Source: Enterobacter mori (GTDB lineage: Bacteria > Pseudomonadota > Gammaproteobacteria > Enterobacterales > Enterobacteriaceae). From it: 64,000 nucleotides of DNA. Below, one piece after another: positions 36,378 to 46,702 of the stretch (position 1 is its first letter; every line of letters starts with the position of its first letter). Location: the NCBI RefSeq assembly GCF_025244905.1, contig NZ_CP104285.1, forward strand, positions 2,604,001 through 2,668,000, given 5' to 3'. The translations under genes and the position numbers were made by a program. The notes beneath the pieces were generated by a model, which was given only the letters and a program-made list of their open reading frames with translations, searched no databases and was not told where the DNA came from.

Positions 36378-36818
36378 TTACACATTCCGGCTGTCGTTTA
36401 GCGTCAGACTCTGCTTAAGCGCGCTCCACCGCACCTCGTCCTCTTCAGTGAATGCTCTGAGTGCCGAGAGGGTGAAAATCATCAATACCGGTTTGCCCGG
36501 CGTCTGAACGGCCAGCTGTTTTTGCCACAGGCGCTGCCCGTTACGGTCAAACGTGGTCTCAACTTCCAGCCCGCTAATTTTTCCGTCAGGCCCGGCTTTG
36601 ACGTTCCGGAATTCGCTCTGAGCGATCTCACCCATCTGAGGACGCAGCACATCCCACTGGCGGTGAAACTCTTGCTCGTAGTCGCTGCCATCCGGAATAA
36701 TGCCGCGGCTAACCACCACGGACAGTCCGCTTTCGTCATCGCGAATGATGTTCATGCTGTTATCCTGCCAGGCAGCAGGAAATAGGGAAAACGAACCTTC
36801 CTGGAGGGTGTATTTCAT
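36378..36818 (-). CDS. eagR: EagR-type Rhs chaperone (DUF1795/DcrB-like)
   Basis: 146-residue cytoplasmic protein of the DUF1795 family. These adaptors bind the N-terminal transmembrane segments of PAAR-Rhs effectors and load them on VgrG. Typical start YTLQEGSFSLFPAAWQDNSMN. It lies 3 nt upstream of rhs and 74 nt after vgrG, the standard vgrG-eagR-rhs order. Confidence 0.9.
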   Translation of the reverse strand: MKYTLQEGSFSLFPAAWQDNSMNIIRDDESGLSVVVSRGIIPDGSDYEQEFHRQWDVLRPQMGEIAQSEFRNVKAGPDGKISGLEVETTFDRNGQRLWQKQLAVQTPGKPVLMIFTLSALRAFTEEDEVRWSALKQSLTLNDSRNV

Positions 36819-36892
36819 CGGTGAACTCGTTTGTATGTTTGCAGAGGGATGTTACGTGCCGTTATGGACGGCCAGGCGGAAGTCATAAACGG

Positions 36893-38815
36893 TTATTCTT
36901 CAGGAGGCGTAAATTTCGCCTGCACTGCCGCATCAATATCCCCTTTATGCCCGGAACCCGGTGCCGTTGTGCCCGGTTTTGTGCCTGACGTATTCAGATG
37001 CAGCTTACCGCCCGTCGTGATATGGCCATCCCCCTCCACGAAGAAGTTAAACTCTTTGCCGATCAGGTTAATCTTGCCGTTAGCGTTGAGTTCAATGGCG
37101 CTCTCACCGGATACCAGCCGCAGCTTCGTGCCCGAGGCGATCACATACTGTTCCACCGCAGCATCCAGCTTGCCTTTACCCGTCAGGATCTCGGTTCCGC
37201 CCTTCACGGCCTGAGTCTGGTTCGCTTCCACACGATGCAGTTCATTTTTCTTCACATAATGGCTGCGCGCCCCGCCGACGCTGTGAGATTCATCATTCTT
37301 GACGCTGGTATCGAGATTGCGCTCGGCCTGGATCCACACCTGCTCTGCGCCCGCCTTGTCCTCAAAGCGCAGGGCGTTGGCATTGTCCACGGAACCATCC
37401 TTGGTGCGGCTCATAAAGCCCATCTGCGTCGCCGCCGCCGGCAGCGCCCACGGTGGCATGCTCGCGTCGTTGTACACGCGCCCGGTAATAATCGGGCGGT
37501 CCGGGTCGCCGTTGATAAAGTCCACCACCACCTCATCGCCGACACGCGGGATTTGTACCCCGCCGTAGCCCTGACCCGCCCAGGCACTCGACACGCGTAC
37601 CCAGCAGGAGCTGGTGTCATCGCCCTTCGCCAGGCGGTCCCAGTGGAACTTCACCTTCACGCGGCCATACTTATCCGTCCAGATACTCTCCCCCTGCGGC
37701 CCGACAACCTTCGCGGTTTGAGGACCGTAGGTGCGAGGCCATGCCGTGCTCTGCGCCGGACGATAAGACACCGATGCCGGGATAACGCTGAAATCGGTGC
37801 GGTGAATGGTTTCCCCCTCGCCGCTCGCGTAGCGGTTCTCCTCGAAGTGGTAGCCCACGGCCGTCACCAGATACTCGCCGTTATCGCTGAAGAACGGCGC
37901 GTTAGTCAGGGTAAAGATGTGCCCCGGCGCAATGCCTGCCGCGGTGGCCGTCGCCTGAATCTGCTGATGCTCCACCTGCCAGCGCTCCTGACGAATACGG
38001 GCATAAAACTCTGCATGTCCCGTCTCGACAAATCTCCCCGGCCAGTCGTACACATCAATGCTGCCCGGCTTCGGCGACGCCGGGTTCTGCTGCGCCTGGA
38101 ACAGCCACGCGTTCGGCTTGCGGAAGTCGTAATCATCAAGGCTGTAAATCCCCGGCGTGACGCTGTCCTCCAGCGCCCACTGGCTGATGCCCTCTTCATC
38201 CGTACTGCCACCGGACGGCGTCTGGTGGTAAGGAATCACCTCGTAGCCGCTGAACGGCTGGTGCTGGGTGGCGGCATCGGTCAGCACCAGGGTGTGTTTG
38301 TCCGCCTCGTGGCTGAAGTGATAGGCAATCCCTTCAAGCTCCATCAGGCGGCTGATGAAGTCCAGGCTGGACTCCTGATACTGCACGCAGTAGTCCCACA
38401 CCCGGTAGCTGCCGGTGAGTTTGTCTTCGAGGTTGACCTGGTGCTCACCCAGCAGGGTTTTCACAATCTGCGGCACCGTCTGACCCTGGAAAATACGCAG
38501 GTTACGGTCGCGCTTCATCGGCCACAGGTCAGGCTCCACCGTCAGCTGGTACACCGCATAGCGGGTGCCCGTCAGCTCAACGGCGCTCACCGCCACGCGC
38601 GTCACCTTGCCATTGATATAGCGGGGGGTGAGCAGGCTTTGCGTCGGGATGGTCACCGTGACCGGCTGGCCCAGCAGCTTACTGCGGTCGATGCGCGCGT
38701 CCGTGCCGAGCAGCGTCAGCGTCAGCGCGAACGACTCGGACATGGCCTCGCGGCCCGTCAGTTTCCAGAACAGAAGCCCCTCCACCGGGAGCTGAACGGT
38801 AATTCGGTTGAGCAT
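36893..38815 (-). CDS. vgrG: VgrG (TssI) spike protein
   Basis: 640 residues from the ATG at 38815. gp27-like domains come first, then the OB fold and gp5-like beta helix (WVRVSSAWAGQGYGGVQIPRVGDEVVVDFINGDPDRPIITGRVYN, about residues 405-450). A DUF2345-like part ends near residue 605 and a short Thr/Gly/Pro tail follows. No enzymatic extension. It carries the Rhs-PAAR tip and possibly the lipase encoded upstream. Frame is open to 38866, but the first 17 residues look non-native and no SD supports them; the SD for 38815 is also weak (GGAT). Confidence 0.92.
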   Translation of the reverse strand: MLNRITVQLPVEGLLFWKLTGREAMSESFALTLTLLGTDARIDRSKLLGQPVTVTIPTQSLLTPRYINGKVTRVAVSAVELTGTRYAVYQLTVEPDLWPMKRDRNLRIFQGQTVPQIVKTLLGEHQVNLEDKLTGSYRVWDYCVQYQESSLDFISRLMELEGIAYHFSHEADKHTLVLTDAATQHQPFSGYEVIPYHQTPSGGSTDEEGISQWALEDSVTPGIYSLDDYDFRKPNAWLFQAQQNPASPKPGSIDVYDWPGRFVETGHAEFYARIRQERWQVEHQQIQATATAAGIAPGHIFTLTNAPFFSDNGEYLVTAVGYHFEENRYASGEGETIHRTDFSVIPASVSYRPAQSTAWPRTYGPQTAKVVGPQGESIWTDKYGRVKVKFHWDRLAKGDDTSSCWVRVSSAWAGQGYGGVQIPRVGDEVVVDFINGDPDRPIITGRVYNDASMPPWALPAAATQMGFMSRTKDGSVDNANALRFEDKAGAEQVWIQAERNLDTSVKNDESHSVGGARSHYVKKNELHRVEANQTQAVKGGTEILTGKGKLDAAVEQYVIASGTKLRLVSGESAIELNANGKINLIGKEFNFFVEGDGHITTGGKLHLNTSGTKPGTTAPGSGHKGDIDAAVQAKFTPPEE

Positions 38816-38889
38816 AATCGTTAATCCATATGGCTTATGCGATGTAAAAGATTGGAATAATGCCAAAGTCTGGGGACGGGCTATTAAAA

Positions 38890-39345
38890 TTAAGCCCCGC
38901 TATTGGTGACTGGCTGTTTAAGTATAAATATTAACGATGAAATCTTTAGTACTTCAGAAATAACAAACAAAGCAATATTGAGGGGTATAATGCTTATTCC
39001 CAGACCAACGATACTCATAGGGAACAGCGTCACAGAGCAACTCATGGTGAGAAATCGTAGGATTTCCTGCGCAAGAGCAAGTCGGACCACATATCGATGC
39101 TTTGTGAAAAAGAACCATGCAGAAAACAATAGTGAAACGGGCCACAGGAGGTAAACGAGATAAAAAGCCCCCGTCATTAAACCCTTTACACCTTCGGCTA
39201 TCAGCATAAAGATGATAACCCCCAGGTTACCTCCGGTAGCATCCCACCATGACTCGAGTAAACGGAACGGGCCAATCGAGTAAAAGACAATCCCGATGAC
39301 ATCCATAACGCCCCAAAAATAGAAAATTTTAGCAGATTTAATCAC
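38890..39345 (-). CDS. Predicted four-helix inner-membrane protein, third gene of the tle-tli cluster
   Basis: 151 residues with about four hydrophobic segments (about 7-30, 38-85 in two spans, 100-145). I recognise no family. It overlaps tli by 4 bases (ATGA) and ends 74 bases before vgrG, so it is translated with the lipase and its antidote. It could be an extra immunity factor for a membrane-directed effector or an accessory protein; the sequence does not decide. AT-rich compared with the neighbouring structural genes. Confidence 0.6.
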   Translation of the reverse strand: MIKSAKIFYFWGVMDVIGIVFYSIGPFRLLESWWDATGGNLGVIIFMLIAEGVKGLMTGAFYLVYLLWPVSLLFSAWFFFTKHRYVVRLALAQEILRFLTMSCSVTLFPMSIVGLGISIIPLNIALFVISEVLKISSLIFILKQPVTNSGA

Positions 39346-40115
39346 TCAGCCTCTCGTCTTACTGGCTCTGGTGGCCATTTCCCGCCGTGTTGTATCAGTG
39401 AATCTTTAATTTCGTTAAGTTTCTTGTAGTGCTCGCTACCCTCTTTGGCTCTGCTCAATTCAAGTTGCAATTGATTTCCCATTGTCCAGCCGCTTTCAGC
39501 TTTAATCTCAGGGTTTGCTCCACGCTGCAATAAAAGGAGCACATGATCGTAGGCGCTGTAGTCAAGGGCATCAATTAACAACGTTTTGCCTAAAGAATCA
39601 ATCACATCAATATTACTTCCTTTATCAAGCATAGCTTGCAGCGTTTCAGTATTTTTGGCCTCAATAGTTTGAAATATAATAGGCTCATCAAAAATTTTAT
39701 CTTTTGCATTTGGTGATAATCCCCCATCAAGCATAGCCTGTATCCAGACACTACTGTCTGCTTTTAACACAAACTCAGCGGGACTACTGCCTCCTTTTGG
39801 TCTAGGCTGTAAGGGGTCTGCACCAGACTTAACCAAAATAGTGATGATTTTCAAACGGCTCGGCGTTTTATTCTCGTTTATTGAATTCATGACAGCCCAA
39901 AATAACAATGTCATATCTTCTTTACCGGGCTTGTTTAAATCTGTTTCTGAAGCTAATTTAATAACCTTGTCAACCTCGCCGTTTTCGATTGCACGCGCTA
40001 ATGTAAGCTGCTGCCCGCTAAAATAGTTTTCTGGTTTTAAATCCATGTTTTGTTTACACCCCTGAACCATTAATATCAAACAAAGCACTAACCAGCTTGT
40101 TAAAAATGATTTCAC
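39342..40115 (-). CDS. tli: Ankyrin-repeat lipoprotein, immunity to the Tle phospholipase (Tli-like)
   Basis: 257 residues. A signal peptide with lipobox VQGC (Cys20) is followed by ankyrin-like repeats from about residue 37 (LARAIENGEVDKVIKLA; GKTLLIDALDYSAYDHVLLLLQRGANPE). It would sit in the periplasm and block the lipase. In E. cloacae a Tli of this type is reported, as I recall, to be made also from an internal start as a cytoplasmic form needed to activate Tle. Here an in-frame ATG lies at 40046 (MDLKPENY), after the lipobox, with AGGGG 12 bases before it. Overlaps tle by 4 bases. Confidence 0.8.
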   Translation of the reverse strand: MKSFLTSWLVLCLILMVQGCKQNMDLKPENYFSGQQLTLARAIENGEVDKVIKLASETDLNKPGKEDMTLLFWAVMNSINENKTPSRLKIITILVKSGADPLQPRPKGGSSPAEFVLKADSSVWIQAMLDGGLSPNAKDKIFDEPIIFQTIEAKNTETLQAMLDKGSNIDVIDSLGKTLLIDALDYSAYDHVLLLLQRGANPEIKAESGWTMGNQLQLELSRAKEGSEHYKKLNEIKDSLIQHGGKWPPEPVRREAE

Positions 40116-41530
40116 ACGCGACTCCTGATAATAGAAATGTCTTCATCCTTTTGCTGTTCAATGCAATTTATTGCCTGACCAATTCCATGACGGTCCAAAG
40201 GGCCTCCTGTTCCACCAGGGAGATCGTGTACGATCCCAGCCGCGTTAGGCATAATGGCAGAGATTTCTTCTTTGGCGATAAGTGCTGGTATGTGACCTTT
40301 CAACATTTTATAGTCTTCCGCAAGATTAACTTCCTGAACTTTTGTAAGCAGTTCTCCTTCAACGCGATAAGCCTGAATGTTGTCTGCATTACCAAGCAAA
40401 CTTCCGCCATATTTTTCAACAGTGCTTGAATGCAAACCTGCCGCATTAAATGTCCATCCTGCCTGCCCGCTCGCCATTGAGGCAGCTGACGCTAATCCAC
40501 CTCCCAGAGAGTGGCCTGCAATATCTATTTTTTGACCCGCCCTATATAATTGCTTCCCAATTTGAATGGCTTTTCTATAATAATCAGATTCCATTCCTAA
40601 TCCTTGCGCGGCATTATTCTTCCAGTCAGCCATATTTTTCATTGGAAAAAACTCTGGTTCCCTGGAGCCTCTAAATACTAACGTAGGATTCATGTCTTTA
40701 CCAAAAACATCTGGATCAGGCTGATAAACGCGTGAAAGAAAATCAGGTGAGTCGGTTTTATCATAAAGTATATTGCTTTTGAGACCTAATTTGTCCAACG
40801 CCCCCGCATCATTACTAATATCCGTCCACCCCTCCGGTACCCCAGGCGTGGCTTCCAGCGGGTTAACGGTCTTATACACATTCTCTGCCAGTTTCGCTTT
40901 CTCCACCGCGATATTGTTAGCCGCCAGTCGTTTAGCCGCGATCTGCGCATCCGGGTATAGGCTATTGCTCCCTTTAGCAATAAGATCCTTACGCGCCTGC
41001 CAGCGTTCTGCTTTGGTCATCTCCTGCAACTGCGCCGCGTAGGTTTTTCCCTCTTTCCCCGGTGTCGGCTCGTCCGGCACCTGCGCCGCTTTCGATTTCA
41101 CCACCTGCTTCGGCAATACCGTTGGCGCAGGACGCGAACCATAGGTTCTCACCATGGTTTCGTAACGGTCGATAATCGTACTCACCGGATACCAGCCCAG
41201 CCCCGTATTCGAGGCGGCCTGCAATCGCCCGTCAGCATTGATATAAAACATCTCCGTCACTGATGACCAGTTTCGATAACTCTCGTCAATGGCCGCCACC
41301 CTACCCATGTCGAGATCCTGCACAATTAGCTTGCGCGTATCGCGTCCAGATTGATATGGATTCGCGCCAGTGATGGAGTGCAGCAAATCATAGCGAGTAA
41401 AGAGTGAGCGCAGCGAATTGTCGGGAACCGACATAATCCACTGCCCGGCGACGGACGGGCGGATAATTTTCGCGAACAGCGCTGGCGATACATTCTCGCT
41501 AAAAAGATAGACAAACCTGATGTTATACAT
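40112..41530 (-). CDS. tle: T6SS phospholipase/lipase effector (Tle-type)
   Basis: 472 residues with the alpha/beta-hydrolase nucleophile elbow GHSLGGG (about residues 345-351). Upstream is VFRGSREPEFF; downstream are glycine-rich loops ending in PLDRHGIGQAI near the C-terminus, the likely His of the triad. The N-terminal half is a coiled, charged region with no PAAR or VgrG domain, so it is cargo. SD GGAGCGA stands just before the ATG. It lies 25 bases after ppkA, and its stop overlaps the ankyrin lipoprotein gene. Expected to hydrolyse target-cell phospholipid. Confidence 0.85.
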   Translation of the reverse strand: MYNIRFVYLFSENVSPALFAKIIRPSVAGQWIMSVPDNSLRSLFTRYDLLHSITGANPYQSGRDTRKLIVQDLDMGRVAAIDESYRNWSSVTEMFYINADGRLQAASNTGLGWYPVSTIIDRYETMVRTYGSRPAPTVLPKQVVKSKAAQVPDEPTPGKEGKTYAAQLQEMTKAERWQARKDLIAKGSNSLYPDAQIAAKRLAANNIAVEKAKLAENVYKTVNPLEATPGVPEGWTDISNDAGALDKLGLKSNILYDKTDSPDFLSRVYQPDPDVFGKDMNPTLVFRGSREPEFFPMKNMADWKNNAAQGLGMESDYYRKAIQIGKQLYRAGQKIDIAGHSLGGGLASAASMASGQAGWTFNAAGLHSSTVEKYGGSLLGNADNIQAYRVEGELLTKVQEVNLAEDYKMLKGHIPALIAKEEISAIMPNAAGIVHDLPGGTGGPLDRHGIGQAINCIEQQKDEDISIIRSRV

Positions 41531-41555
41531 TCGCTCCGTCCTTTTACCCGCTCGC

Positions 41556-42983
41556 TTACGGATTCACCAGCCAGGTCCCTGGCTTCGTAATATCCAGCGT
41601 CTGGGTACGCGTTCTTCCATTCACTTCCAGGTCAATTCTGATCTCACCCGCGGGTAATTTAAGCGATGCGTAGCCATTATTCCCCGGACGCAGCGCTTTT
41701 GGCTCGCCGTTAACCTTCAACGTTTCGCCATCGTGCATGCGGATATAGACCAGCGCGACAGGGCTGGCGTCGACAGGCGGCGCACTCTGTTGCGCGGTGG
41801 CAACTGGTGGTGCCGTCTCGCTCACCTTCGCAGCCTCCGGCTTGGTTTCCGGCGCGGTGTCGGTGGTCTCTGGTGGTGGACTCACGGCAGCCGTCTGCTG
41901 CGTCGCGTCCTGATCGCTGCCGCCGAACAACATCGCACCCGCAACTACCCCCACCAGCACACCCGCAGCGACCAGCCCCGGTATTTTATAACGCCGCCAG
42001 TCGAGTGCAGACGTAGCAGCGTCTTCTTCCACCGGCACCAGCATCGTGCCCGGCTTTTTGGCCACCAGGACATCATCGATTCCTGCCACAGGCATCTCAA
42101 TCAGCGCCGCGAACTCGTCGATAGACTGCGGACGATCCTCCATGTGCAGCGCCAGCGCGCGGTCAATGGCCTGCAGCAGCGGGATGGAATAACCCTGGGG
42201 CATGATTTCCACCAGCGGTTTGCAGGTATCCTGAATAGAGCGCACCACGCTAACCGGCGGTGGAGATCCCACAATCAGGGTACGCAGCACGGCACCAAGG
42301 GCGTAAATATCCGTCCACGGACCCTGCTCGCTTTCGTTGTCGTCGGTGTATTGCTCAATCGGCGCAAAGCCCGGGCGCAGCATGGTTTCGGTTTCATCAG
42401 AAAGGTTACCGATGGTGCGGCGCGCGGAGCCAAAATCGAGCAGCACAGGCAGGCCGTTATCCTGGATCTGAATGTTATCCAGAGAGATGTCGCGGTGCAG
42501 GTAACCTTCGTCGTGGATAGTCTTGATCGCGCCGAACAGCATCGGCAGCGTGCGGCGGATCCACGCCTCGTTGATCAGCTCCGGCTTTTCTTCACGCAGG
42601 CGCGAAAGCGTGGTGCCGCTGTAAAACAGCGTCCCCATGTAGGCCGTGTCGTTTTGTACCCAGAAGCGCAGGACGTGCAGAAGGTTCGGGTGGTTAAAGC
42701 GCGCCAGCAGACGGGCTTCCTGAATAAAGCTGTTCAGGCCTGCGGAAAACGCTTTGCCGAAGCGCTCGCTGCGCAGCACGAGGGTCATGTCGTCGCCGCG
42801 CACGGCGAGCGAGGAAGGCATAAATTCTTTGATAGCGATAGTGCGTTCGAGCTGGTGATCCCACGCGCGATAGACAATGCCAAAACCGCCGCCGCCGATC
42901 ACCTCTTTAATTTCAAACTCGTTGAAGCGGTACCCGACCGGGAGCGCGTTTGGGACAGTCCGATTGTTATCATTATCCGTCAT
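41556..42983 (-). CDS. ppkA: T6SS serine/threonine protein kinase PpkA-like
   Basis: 475 residues. A cytoplasmic kinase domain (about 20-300), a single membrane helix (about 333-351), a Pro/Thr-rich linker and a small periplasmic beta domain. Kinase motifs: glycine loop IGGGGFGIVY, lysine in IAIKEF, catalytic HRDISLDN, and DFGSAR. The usual HRDLKxxN lysine is serine here, an unusual catalytic loop, though Asp and Asn remain. It probably phosphorylates the Fha/TagH scaffold to trigger assembly and is opposed by PppA. Begins 24 bases after tssH. Confidence 0.9.
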   Translation of the reverse strand: MTDNDNNRTVPNALPVGYRFNEFEIKEVIGGGGFGIVYRAWDHQLERTIAIKEFMPSSLAVRGDDMTLVLRSERFGKAFSAGLNSFIQEARLLARFNHPNLLHVLRFWVQNDTAYMGTLFYSGTTLSRLREEKPELINEAWIRRTLPMLFGAIKTIHDEGYLHRDISLDNIQIQDNGLPVLLDFGSARRTIGNLSDETETMLRPGFAPIEQYTDDNESEQGPWTDIYALGAVLRTLIVGSPPPVSVVRSIQDTCKPLVEIMPQGYSIPLLQAIDRALALHMEDRPQSIDEFAALIEMPVAGIDDVLVAKKPGTMLVPVEEDAATSALDWRRYKIPGLVAAGVLVGVVAGAMLFGGSDQDATQQTAAVSPPPETTDTAPETKPEAAKVSETAPPVATAQQSAPPVDASPVALVYIRMHDGETLKVNGEPKALRPGNNGYASLKLPAGEIRIDLEVNGRTRTQTLDITKPGTWLVNP

Positions 42984-43007
42984 CTTTTACAGTTCTCTTG
43001 ATGATTA

Positions 43008-45623
43008 TTACGCGGCAAACTGACAGTGAAACTCGCCCTGCTCGCAGGTGACGTGCAGACGTCGGAACTGCTCATCGCTGCGGCTGGCGGTAAGTAAGAT
43101 CTGGCTCATCTGAGGCAGTAAGGTGTTGGTCAGGATAGCATCCACCATGCGGCCACCGGACTCCACCTCGGTACAGCGCTGAACAATCTGTTCCACCACG
43201 CTGTCGTCAAACTCAGAAATAATGCCGTGATTCTCTTCCAGACGGCGCTGAATGCGCTTGAGCTGCAGGCGAACAATCAGCCCCAGCATCTCGTCGCTGA
43301 GCGGGTAGTACGGTACCACCAGCAGGCGACCCAGCAGCGCCGGCGGGAATACCTCCAGCAGCGGCTGGCGCAGCGCGCCGCTTAACGCCTCCGGCTCCGG
43401 CATCAGCTCCGGATCGGCGCACATGGCGCTAATCAGCTCGGTGCCAACGTTGGAGGTCAGAATAATAATGGTGTTGCGAAAATCAATGTGCCGCCCCTCG
43501 CCGTCTTCCATCCAGCCTTTATCAAAGACCTGGAAGAAGATCTCGTGGACGTCCGGGTGCGCTTTTTCAATTTCGTCCAGCAGCACCACGCTATACGGGC
43601 GGCGGCGCACGGCCTCGGTCAACACCCCGCCTTCACCATACCCTACGTACCCCGGAGGCGCACCTTTTAAGGTGGAAACGGTGTGTGCTTCCTGGAACTC
43701 ACTCATGTTGATGGTGATAACGTTCTGCTCGCCGCCGTACAATGATTCCGCAAGCGCCAGCGCGGTTTCGGTTTTACCGACGCCGGACGGGCCGCACAGC
43801 ATAAAGACGCCCACCGGTTTGTTCGGGTCGTCAAGCTTCGCCCGGGAGGTTTTCACGCGGCGGGCAATCAGGTCCAGACCGTGACGCTGGCCGATAACGC
43901 GCTGGTTCAGCGTGTCGGCGAGGTTCAGCACCGCGTCGATCTCGTTTTTCACCATCCGGCCCAGCGGGATCCCGGTCCAGTCAGAGACCACCGCGGCAAC
44001 CACGTTTTCATCTACGGCCGCAAACAGCAGCGGCTCGTCACCCTGTAAGGCGTTCAGCGCCTGCTGCTGCTCCGCCAGCTGGAGGCGCAGCTCAGCACTG
44101 TCTTCATCGCCCGCCGCAAACAGCGCGGCGCGCAGGCGAATAATCTCCTGCACCAGGCTGCGCTCTTCTTCCCAGCGCTGGGCCAGAGCTTCGCGTTTTG
44201 TTTCATACGCCTCGCGTTCGTCATGTAAAGCCGTCACGCGATTGGCGTCACCGGCACCGACGCGCGCTTCGCGCTCAGCAATCTCAATTTCCACGTCCAG
44301 CGCGGCAAGATGGCGCAGGCAGTCTTCCAGCTGCGCAGGCGGCGCGCTCTGGCTGACCGCGACGCGGGCGCAGGCGGTGTCGAGCAGCGCAACGGCTTTA
44401 TCCGGCAGCTGACGCGCCGGGATGTATCGGTGCGACAGCTTCACCGCCGCGCTGACCGCTTCGTCGAGCAGCAGCACCTGGTGGTGCGTCTCAAGCGGTG
44501 ACACGGTGCTGCGCAGCATCAGAATGGCTTTCGCTTCATCCGGCTCGTGAACCTGCACCGTCTGGAAACGACGGGTCAGCGCCGGGTCTTTCTCGATGTA
44601 TTTTTTGTACTCCGCCCAGGTGGTGGCCCCGATGGTGCGCAGCTGACCGCGTGCCAGCGCGGGCTTCAGCAGGTTCGCCGCATCGCCGGTTCCCTGCTGG
44701 CCGCCTGCGCCAATCAGGGTGTGGATCTCATCAATAAACAGGATAATCGGCGTGGCGCTGGACTGGACTTCGTTAATGAGCGCCTGCAGACGGGCTTCAA
44801 ACTCACCCTTCATGCCTGCTCCGGCCTGCAGCATGCCGATATCCAGCAGCCACAGCTGAATGTTTTGCAGCGGCTCCGGGACGTCGCCGTCGGCGATACG
44901 CAGCGCCAGCCCTTCAACGACGGCAGTTTTGCCGACCCCGGCTTCCCCGGTCAGCAGCGGGTTGTTCTGGCGGCGGCGCATCAGAATATCCACCATCTGG
45001 CGGATCTCCTCGTCGCGCCCAACAACCGGGTCAATCTTCCCTTCCCGGGCGCGGGCGGTCAGGTCCTGGCCGTACTGGGCCAGCGTCCCCTGCGCCGCCG
45101 GTACCGCACCCGCCGGTGCATCGACGGCGGCAGCGGCCTGCTGCGTCTCTTTGCTGTTGGCGCAGATAGCGTCGAACTGCTCAATCAGCACCTCGACGTT
45201 AAGGCGGGTGAACTGCGCCGAGATGCTTTTCAGCACGTTGGCCAGATTCCAGGTTTTAAGCATGCCGATCAGCAAATGGCCGCCGCGGATACGGCTCACG
45301 CCAAACTTCAGCGAGCCAAAGACCCAGGCGCGCTCCACGGCGCTGTCGATGTGTTCGGAGAGATCGGAAACGGAACTCGCCCCGCGCGGAAGCACATCCA
45401 GCGCCGCAACGATATCGCGCGTCAGCTGCTGTTCATCAAGGGCAAAGTGGCGGATGACCTGCTGCAGATCGCCATCCTGCTGCTGCATGAGCTGATGCAG
45501 CCAGTGCACCAGCTCAACGTAGGGGTTGCCGCGCAGCTTGCAGAACGCAGTGGCGCTTTCCAGAGAGGTAAATAACAGCGTATCCAGTTTGCCGAAAAGC
45601 ACGGCACGGCTAATTTCTGACAT
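43008..45623 (-). CDS. tssH: T6SS AAA+ ATPase ClpV (TssH)
   Basis: 871 residues. ClpN-type N-domain, AAA1 with [13 protein letters not shown], a ClpB-like middle helix region (about 410-520) and AAA2 with [17 protein letters not shown] and pore loop GYVGYG. It disassembles contracted TssB/TssC sheaths for reuse. Start at 45623 chosen for TGGAAAC upstream; two further in-frame Met codons lie just before it. 38 bases after tssG. Confidence 0.95.
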   Translation of the reverse strand: MSEISRAVLFGKLDTLLFTSLESATAFCKLRGNPYVELVHWLHQLMQQQDGDLQQVIRHFALDEQQLTRDIVAALDVLPRGASSVSDLSEHIDSAVERAWVFGSLKFGVSRIRGGHLLIGMLKTWNLANVLKSISAQFTRLNVEVLIEQFDAICANSKETQQAAAAVDAPAGAVPAAQGTLAQYGQDLTARAREGKIDPVVGRDEEIRQMVDILMRRRQNNPLLTGEAGVGKTAVVEGLALRIADGDVPEPLQNIQLWLLDIGMLQAGAGMKGEFEARLQALINEVQSSATPIILFIDEIHTLIGAGGQQGTGDAANLLKPALARGQLRTIGATTWAEYKKYIEKDPALTRRFQTVQVHEPDEAKAILMLRSTVSPLETHHQVLLLDEAVSAAVKLSHRYIPARQLPDKAVALLDTACARVAVSQSAPPAQLEDCLRHLAALDVEIEIAEREARVGAGDANRVTALHDEREAYETKREALAQRWEEERSLVQEIIRLRAALFAAGDEDSAELRLQLAEQQQALNALQGDEPLLFAAVDENVVAAVVSDWTGIPLGRMVKNEIDAVLNLADTLNQRVIGQRHGLDLIARRVKTSRAKLDDPNKPVGVFMLCGPSGVGKTETALALAESLYGGEQNVITINMSEFQEAHTVSTLKGAPPGYVGYGEGGVLTEAVRRRPYSVVLLDEIEKAHPDVHEIFFQVFDKGWMEDGEGRHIDFRNTIIILTSNVGTELISAMCADPELMPEPEALSGALRQPLLEVFPPALLGRLLVVPYYPLSDEMLGLIVRLQLKRIQRRLEENHGIISEFDDSVVEQIVQRCTEVESGGRMVDAILTNTLLPQMSQILLTASRSDEQFRRLHVTCEQGEFHCQFAA

Positions 45624-45661
45624 GTTAGTTTCCATTAACAATGATTCGGTATACGGAAGGA

Positions 45662-46702
45662 TTACCGCTCTGCGCGATACACCAGATCGCCACGCGGGAC
45701 AGGCTGCGGCTGAAGGCCCAGCCAGGTGTTATAGCCTAATCGCCCGGCGCTGCCGAGCGTGGTGCCCTGCACCGCGTCTTCACGCAGGATCACCCGTGTT
45801 TCCCATTCAAACTCCACCCCGGCGTACTGACGCACCCAGTCGCGCAGCTCGGTGACCCACGCTTCACCCGGCAGAAAACGGTTGTACTCCTCCGCGCTCA
45901 GCGGGCCAATTTCGATGCGAAACTTATGCTGCACGTCGCGGACGGCGACGCCGAGAAAAGCGGACTCACCCATGCGCGGCATGCGCCGTCCTGCTCCCAG
46001 CTGCGCCTGCTCGCGCGTAGAAAGCGGCATCCACTGCGGCACGTTGCTCACCAGTTTGACCGGCGCTTTAAAATAGTTGCGCAGGATCTTCTCCAGCCCC
46101 TCCGGATCCCGCCCGTGACGGGTCAGGTGTCCGGCGTGGGTAAAGCGAGCATGCGCGCTCAGGCTGCCTTTGTTCATCTGACCCGGCTGCCCCATGCCAA
46201 TCAGCGACGCCAGGTAGCCCTCAAAGCGCCTGTTATCAGCGCGATCCAGAGAGACCGCCGGTTGCGCATCCGCCCAGGCGCGGTAAAACAGCAGCGCAAG
46301 GCGGTGGTGGAACAGATCGGCAAACGCGCTGAGGCTGGTGTCCTGATGATGATAAATACGCTCGCGGGCGTACTCGGTCATGTGGACCGGCAGCGGGCCG
46401 TTCGGGCCAAACAGGCCGAAGCTGAGGATAGACACCTCATGCAGCCCGCTTTCCTCCCGCTGACGTACCTGGGCCAGCGTCGACGGTGCAAAACTCATCG
46501 ACGGCTGCTGGCCGATACGCAGCGGCTCAAATTTCGGCAGCGGCGCGCGTCCCAGCGGGTAACGCTCGCCGCCCTGGGCATCAATGCGCCTTAACAGCTG
46601 AAACAGATCGTAGCGCCAGGGCGTCTCACGGACCCCGCTCCAGAACGCATCTGGCAGCCTGGTCAGACGATGTATGCGCAGCGGTGTAGCAGTGTCACTC
46701 AT
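45662..46702 (-). CDS. tssG: T6SS baseplate subunit TssG
   Basis: 346 residues. Typical TssG (ImpH/VasB) pattern: PWRYDLFQLLRRIDAQGG near the start, FGPNGPLPVHMTEYARER (about residue 97), FLPG and the C-terminal LGYNTWLG. It forms the TssF2-TssG wedge of the baseplate. Overlaps tssF by 4 bases (ATGA). Confidence 0.94.
   Translation of the reverse strand: MSDTATPLRIHRLTRLPDAFWSGVRETPWRYDLFQLLRRIDAQGGERYPLGRAPLPKFEPLRIGQQPSMSFAPSTLAQVRQREESGLHEVSILSFGLFGPNGPLPVHMTEYARERIYHHQDTSLSAFADLFHHRLALLFYRAWADAQPAVSLDRADNRRFEGYLASLIGMGQPGQMNKGSLSAHARFTHAGHLTRHGRDPEGLEKILRNYFKAPVKLVSNVPQWMPLSTREQAQLGAGRRMPRMGESAFLGVAVRDVQHKFRIEIGPLSAEEYNRFLPGEAWVTELRDWVRQYAGVEFEWETRVILREDAVQGTTLGSAGRLGYNTWLGLQPQPVPRGDLVYRAER

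Noticed and set aside
36998..38824. Plus-strand open frame of 608 codons
   Set aside because: Antisense of vgrG in high-GC DNA; the composition (Arg, His, Leu runs) is that of a shadow frame.
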